From NCBI GenBank assembly GCA_017433975.1, contig JAFRGD010000031.1, positions 62,001 to 126,000 on the forward strand: a stretch of 64,000 nt of DNA. Direction: 5' to 3'. The notes below the pieces were generated by a model that did no database searches, was not told where the DNA came from, and saw nothing but the letters and a program-made list of their open reading frames with translations. Both the position numbers and the translations under genes were made by a program. The DNA is from Mogibacterium sp. (GTDB lineage: Bacteria > Bacillota > Clostridia > Peptostreptococcales > Anaerovoracaceae). Below are positions 60,834 to 64,000 of the stretch, in pieces; the first letter of the stretch is position 1, and each line of letters starts with the position of its first letter.

Positions 60834-63359
60834 TTACACCTCCTCTCTGAAGACATTCATCGCGCTGTCTTTGAAGATCTTGCGGGAGTACCGCTGCGCG
60901 ATCATGAGCGACATGAGAAGCATCGCGGCAAAGAGCAGGACATAGTCCCGGTTCTTGAGGAATTTGAGCCGCTCGATGAAATATTTCGTATATTCTGTTT
61001 CAATACGCCCCGTAAGGAGGAGGTAGATCAGCAGACCGCAGATGCCGCAGGCGATCAGCATCATCAGCACGAGCTCCGTGCGGAGGATGCGGCTCGTGTT
61101 GGACTTGTTCGCGCCGAGGATCCGCAGCGTGGAATAGTACGTATTCCGCGACCGCATAATCAGCCGGATGACCGCGTAAGCGATGAAGAACAGCACGATG
61201 AAGAGGAACATGAGCCGGAGCTTGGTCAGGAGGTTGATGATGAACTCGTAACCGCCGGTCACGTCGTGCAGGGACTCCTTCATGACGAACGTCGTGTAGC
61301 CGGCCTCCTGCAGCGCCGCGACGGTGTCGTCGGACTGCGTCTCGTCGATCATGAAAACGCTGATCTGGAAGTCGCCTTTATTATAGAGCCTCGTGAAATC
61401 CTTTGGATTGATGAAGATCTTCTCCACGTACATGTCGTAATCGCCCCGGTCGTAGCCGAGCCAGTACTCGATGTTTTCCGGCGCCACGACGACTGTGATG
61501 GTCAGGTCCTTGGAGGACTTGAAGTACATGTTGTCAACGGTGATGGTGATGTCCTCGCCGCGGGCGTACCCGTTGTCGTAGAACGAATACGCGGTTTCTT
61601 CCGTAATGTAGCATTCGCCCTCGTCGACCTCCGGCGTAGTGACGAGAACGTACCCGCTGTCGTATTTGGCCTTGGTGCCGCTGAAGTTCACGGTGACCTT
61701 GGACATGGCGGCGACGCTCTTGATTTGAATCTTGTCCGCCAGCTTGTCGGAGATGTAAATGCGGGCCTCTCCGGTGGAGTTGCCTTCGGTTTCCTCGCGT
61801 ACGATGACGCCGGCGATGCGGATCTTTTTGTCGATCAGCCGCTCGCCGTAGTCGACTATGCCGCCATAGGAGAGGATGTAGTACTGCCGCCCGATGAGTT
61901 CTTCGCCGAGCATCTGAATCGTATCGTATGCCCAGGAGTCCTGGGTGACTTCGATGATGACGTCGTAATCGCCCTCCGGCATCGCGCCCATGGTGATGGT
62001 TGCCGGGTCGACCAGATCGAGCGGATACGTCGGACCGCTGATGTCGATATCGTTCGATTCGCACAGGATGCCGGTATCGAGGCCGAGGTCGTTCTTGACG
62101 ACGTAGTCGATGTTTTCGATTCCGGAGATCGCCTCGATGTCTTCGTCCGTGAAGGCCTTGCCGTCCTCGCGTTTGAGGATGATGCGGTTGACGCTGCTAT
62201 TGTTGAAGAAGTCGTTCCAGCCCAGGTTCTCGTTTTGATGCATGTTCTCGACGGTGGACGCGTACTGGCTGATGACCGCTGTCGCGACGAACAGGTAGAC
62301 GAGCAGCAGCAGGAAGAACTTGGCCGGGATGTTGAACGTGTTGCGGACCCCGAGGCGGTATTGCGGGAAGAGGCGCATCTTGTCGGTCTGGCTGGCGCTC
62401 CGGTCGGTTTGGGCGTCCGCTTCGATGCGTTCGGTCTCCGCCGCCAGCTCGGCCTCTCTCCGCTGGAAACGCGCGCCGCGGCGGGCGAGGTTTGCCAGCT
62501 GGGTGTCCGTGAGCGAGGACCCGAAGTGGGACGCCGGCTCCTCCTCGTAGAGGTCCGTCAGGGCATCGTAAAGATCGCCGACAGTAGCGACCGGTGCCGC
62601 AGCGTCGTCCTGTGCGGCGTCATCCTGCGGTGTACCGTCAGCGAGGTCCGGAGCGGCATCTGCGCGGTCCGCCCGGCGGATCCGCTTATCCTCGATGATC
62701 CGGCCGTCGTGCATGGTCAGCTTGCGCGTCACATAAGGCTCGGCCTGCTCAAAGTTGTGCGTGACGATAACGACGAGTTTATCCTTGGAAATCCGCGCGA
62801 GGGTTTCCATGACCTTGCGGGCGGACTCGCTGTCGAGGTTGCCGGTCGGTTCGTCCGCGACGATGATTGGCGCGTCCATGGCGAGGGCGCGGGCGATCGC
62901 GACGCGTTGTTTCTGCCCGCCGGAGAGGCGGGACGCCTTGGTGCGGCGGTATTCGCCCAGGTCGACCAGATCGATGAGCTCGAGGACGCGGTCGCGGCAC
63001 TCCTTGCCCCGGTGGCCGGTGATCAGCATGGACAGCTCAATGTTCTGATAAACAGAGTAACTGTTGATCAGGTTGAAGTCCTGGAATATATTGCCGATGT
63101 AAGTCTTGCGGTATCGTTCGTAGTCTTCGGTCCGGTACCCGCTGGTGTCCTCGCCGCAGACGAACATCTCGCCTTCCTCGTAGGTGTCGAGGCCGGAGAT
63201 GACGTTGAGGAGCGTGGACTTGCCGCTGCCGCTCTCGCCGGTGATCACGACGAACTCGCCCATGTCGAGCGCGAGGTCGACGCGGGAGAAGCCGGTGCTG
63301 ACGGTGTCCTTGCCGGAGTAGAACTTTGAGACTTTTTTCAGCTCAATGGTGTGTGACAT
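60834..63359 (-). CDS. Fused ABC transporter ATPase-permease (FtsX-like), subunit 1
   Basis: An 841-residue protein of the same layout as subunit 2: Walker A GESGSGKSTLLN, signature [18 protein letters not shown], Walker [18 protein letters not shown] cytoplasmic linker of about 100 residues rich in Asp and Ala follows the ATPase and precedes the first membrane helix (FFLLLLVYLFVATAVIS); subunit 2 lacks this acidic segment. A large outside domain and three C-terminal helices with STLRILGANKSNTSRIL complete the permease. First gene of the pair. Confidence 0.88.
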   Translation of the reverse strand: MSHTIELKKVSKFYSGKDTVSTGFSRVDLALDMGEFVVITGESGSGKSTLLNVISGLDTYEEGEMFVCGEDTSGYRTEDYERYRKTYIGNIFQDFNLINSYSVYQNIELSMLITGHRGKECRDRVLELIDLVDLGEYRRTKASRLSGGQKQRVAIARALAMDAPIIVADEPTGNLDSESARKVMETLARISKDKLVVIVTHNFEQAEPYVTRKLTMHDGRIIEDKRIRRADRADAAPDLADGTPQDDAAQDDAAAPVATVGDLYDALTDLYEEEPASHFGSSLTDTQLANLARRGARFQRREAELAAETERIEADAQTDRSASQTDKMRLFPQYRLGVRNTFNIPAKFFLLLLVYLFVATAVISQYASTVENMHQNENLGWNDFFNNSSVNRIILKREDGKAFTDEDIEAISGIENIDYVVKNDLGLDTGILCESNDIDISGPTYPLDLVDPATITMGAMPEGDYDVIIEVTQDSWAYDTIQMLGEELIGRQYYILSYGGIVDYGERLIDKKIRIAGVIVREETEGNSTGEARIYISDKLADKIQIKSVAAMSKVTVNFSGTKAKYDSGYVLVTTPEVDEGECYITEETAYSFYDNGYARGEDITITVDNMYFKSSKDLTITVVVAPENIEYWLGYDRGDYDMYVEKIFINPKDFTRLYNKGDFQISVFMIDETQSDDTVAALQEAGYTTFVMKESLHDVTGGYEFIINLLTKLRLMFLFIVLFFIAYAVIRLIMRSRNTYYSTLRILGANKSNTSRILRTELVLMMLIACGICGLLIYLLLTGRIETEYTKYFIERLKFLKNRDYVLLFAAMLLMSLMIAQRYSRKIFKDSAMNVFREEV

Positions 63360-63538
63360 CAGAAATCCTTTCTACAATGTGAAATCAAGGCATTTGCGTC
63401 CATATATTGTGTTTCGGCGCATAGCCATACACTTTATTTTACCGCGGAAGAGCCGACGGCGCAAGAAGTCCTTAAGGATTCTTGGCGATTCTTAACCAAA
63501 AGTTAATCACCCAAAGGTAATGCAATGGAGGTGTTTGT

Positions 63539-63548
63539 GTGATATAAT
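63539..63548 (+). promoter_or_regulatory. Extended -10 promoter of glnS
   Basis: The sequence TG-A-TATAAT at 63540-63548 is an extended -10 element without a recognisable -35. It lies 69 bp before the glnS ATG. No T-box leader features were seen in the leader. Confidence 0.55.
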
Positions 63549-63617
63549 CGACGCAAGTGTGGACTGACGCCGGCGGACGACTGCGGCGGGCGTTGAGAGT
63601 GATATAAGGAGACGAAC

Positions 63618-64000
<383 letters not shown>

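Noticed and set aside
61266..63329. 687-residue open frame antisense to ABC subunit 1, and similar long antisense frames at 32743-34326 and 2306-3460
   Set aside because: They are by-products of GC-rich codon use in the real genes; they lack ribosome binding sites and give charged, low-complexity products.
63360..63617. T-box riboswitch ahead of glnS
   Set aside because: No T-box sequence or terminator-antiterminator pair could be recognised in the leader; transcription seems to start only about 60 bp before the ATG.

Overview
The window looks like a piece of chromosome from a high-GC (roughly 60% by eye), strictly anaerobic Bacillota of the class Clostridia. The evidence is: strong AGGAGG-type ribosome binding sites; a lysine riboswitch; two butyrate kinase paralogues; a 2-oxoacid:ferredoxin oxidoreductase; 2-hydroxyacyl-CoA dehydratase subunits; a TM1266-type hydrogenase-associated regulator; an FprA flavoprotein; and an EFR1-type flavodoxin/ferredoxin protein. 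An amino-acid-fermenting lineage fits best, but I cannot name a genus. No rRNA, CRISPR array, transposase or integrase was seen. There is one tRNA (Thr, CGT).

Layout. 1-5.3 kb (+): the 3' end of hemW, a large TIR/transmembrane/beta-propeller protein, glpK and a small TM1266-like protein. 5.3-19.6 kb, mostly (-): a fermentation district. It holds an aminotransferase, a four-subunit 2-oxoacid:ferredoxin oxidoreductase, butyrate kinase 1 and an OFA-type MFS carrier in one run with intercistronic hairpins; then an amino acid permease, a D-2-hydroxyacid dehydrogenase facing a GntR regulator, butyrate kinase 2 (+), and two more OFA-type carriers. 19.8-28.7 kb (+): a tight string of twelve small accessory genes (methyltransferase-GNAT fusion, SDR, MBL hydrolase, YgjV-like protein, methyltransferase, P-loop kinase, S66 peptidase, GNAT, unknown, Imm32-like, YdcZ-like transporter, nfo). 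28.7-30.1 kb: an AT-richer island with a PD-(D/E)XK-like protein and a 41-bp tandem repeat array. 30.1-35.5 kb (+): prmA, a 125-bp tandem duplication, two dehydratase-family subunits with a small membrane protein, and thrH. 35.6-40.2 kb (+): lysine riboswitch, dapA, dapB, ddh, lysA, terminator. 40.2-41.65 kb: a second AT-rich island with a homologue of the PD-(D/E)XK-like protein. 41.7-49.6 kb: MATE transporter, 5-formyl-THF cyclo-ligase, sugar-type ABC importer without its ATPase, EFR1 protein, HtrA protease (-). 49.8-57.1 kb: FprA and three DUF-family genes (+), then radical SAM, DUF6873-like and ketopantoate-reductase-like genes (-). 57.2-64 kb: tRNA-Thr, a SanA/YdcF-like protein, two fused ATPase-permease ABC proteins (-), and the 5' part of glnS (+).

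How the genes work together. The 5-19 kb district and the 31.5-34.5 kb operon can be read as parts of a Stickland-like fermentation: amino acid uptake, transamination, oxidative decarboxylation to acyl-CoA, ATP formation by an acyl kinase and acid export, with a reductive side through a D-2-hydroxyacid and dehydratase. The phosphotransacylase, CoA transferase and dehydratase activator are not in this window. The dap operon makes lysine by the one-step diaminopimelate dehydrogenase route under riboswitch control. The most unusual items are the TIR/propeller protein, the two related PD-(D/E)XK-like proteins in AT-rich islands, and two unrelated noncoding tandem repeats on either side of prmA.
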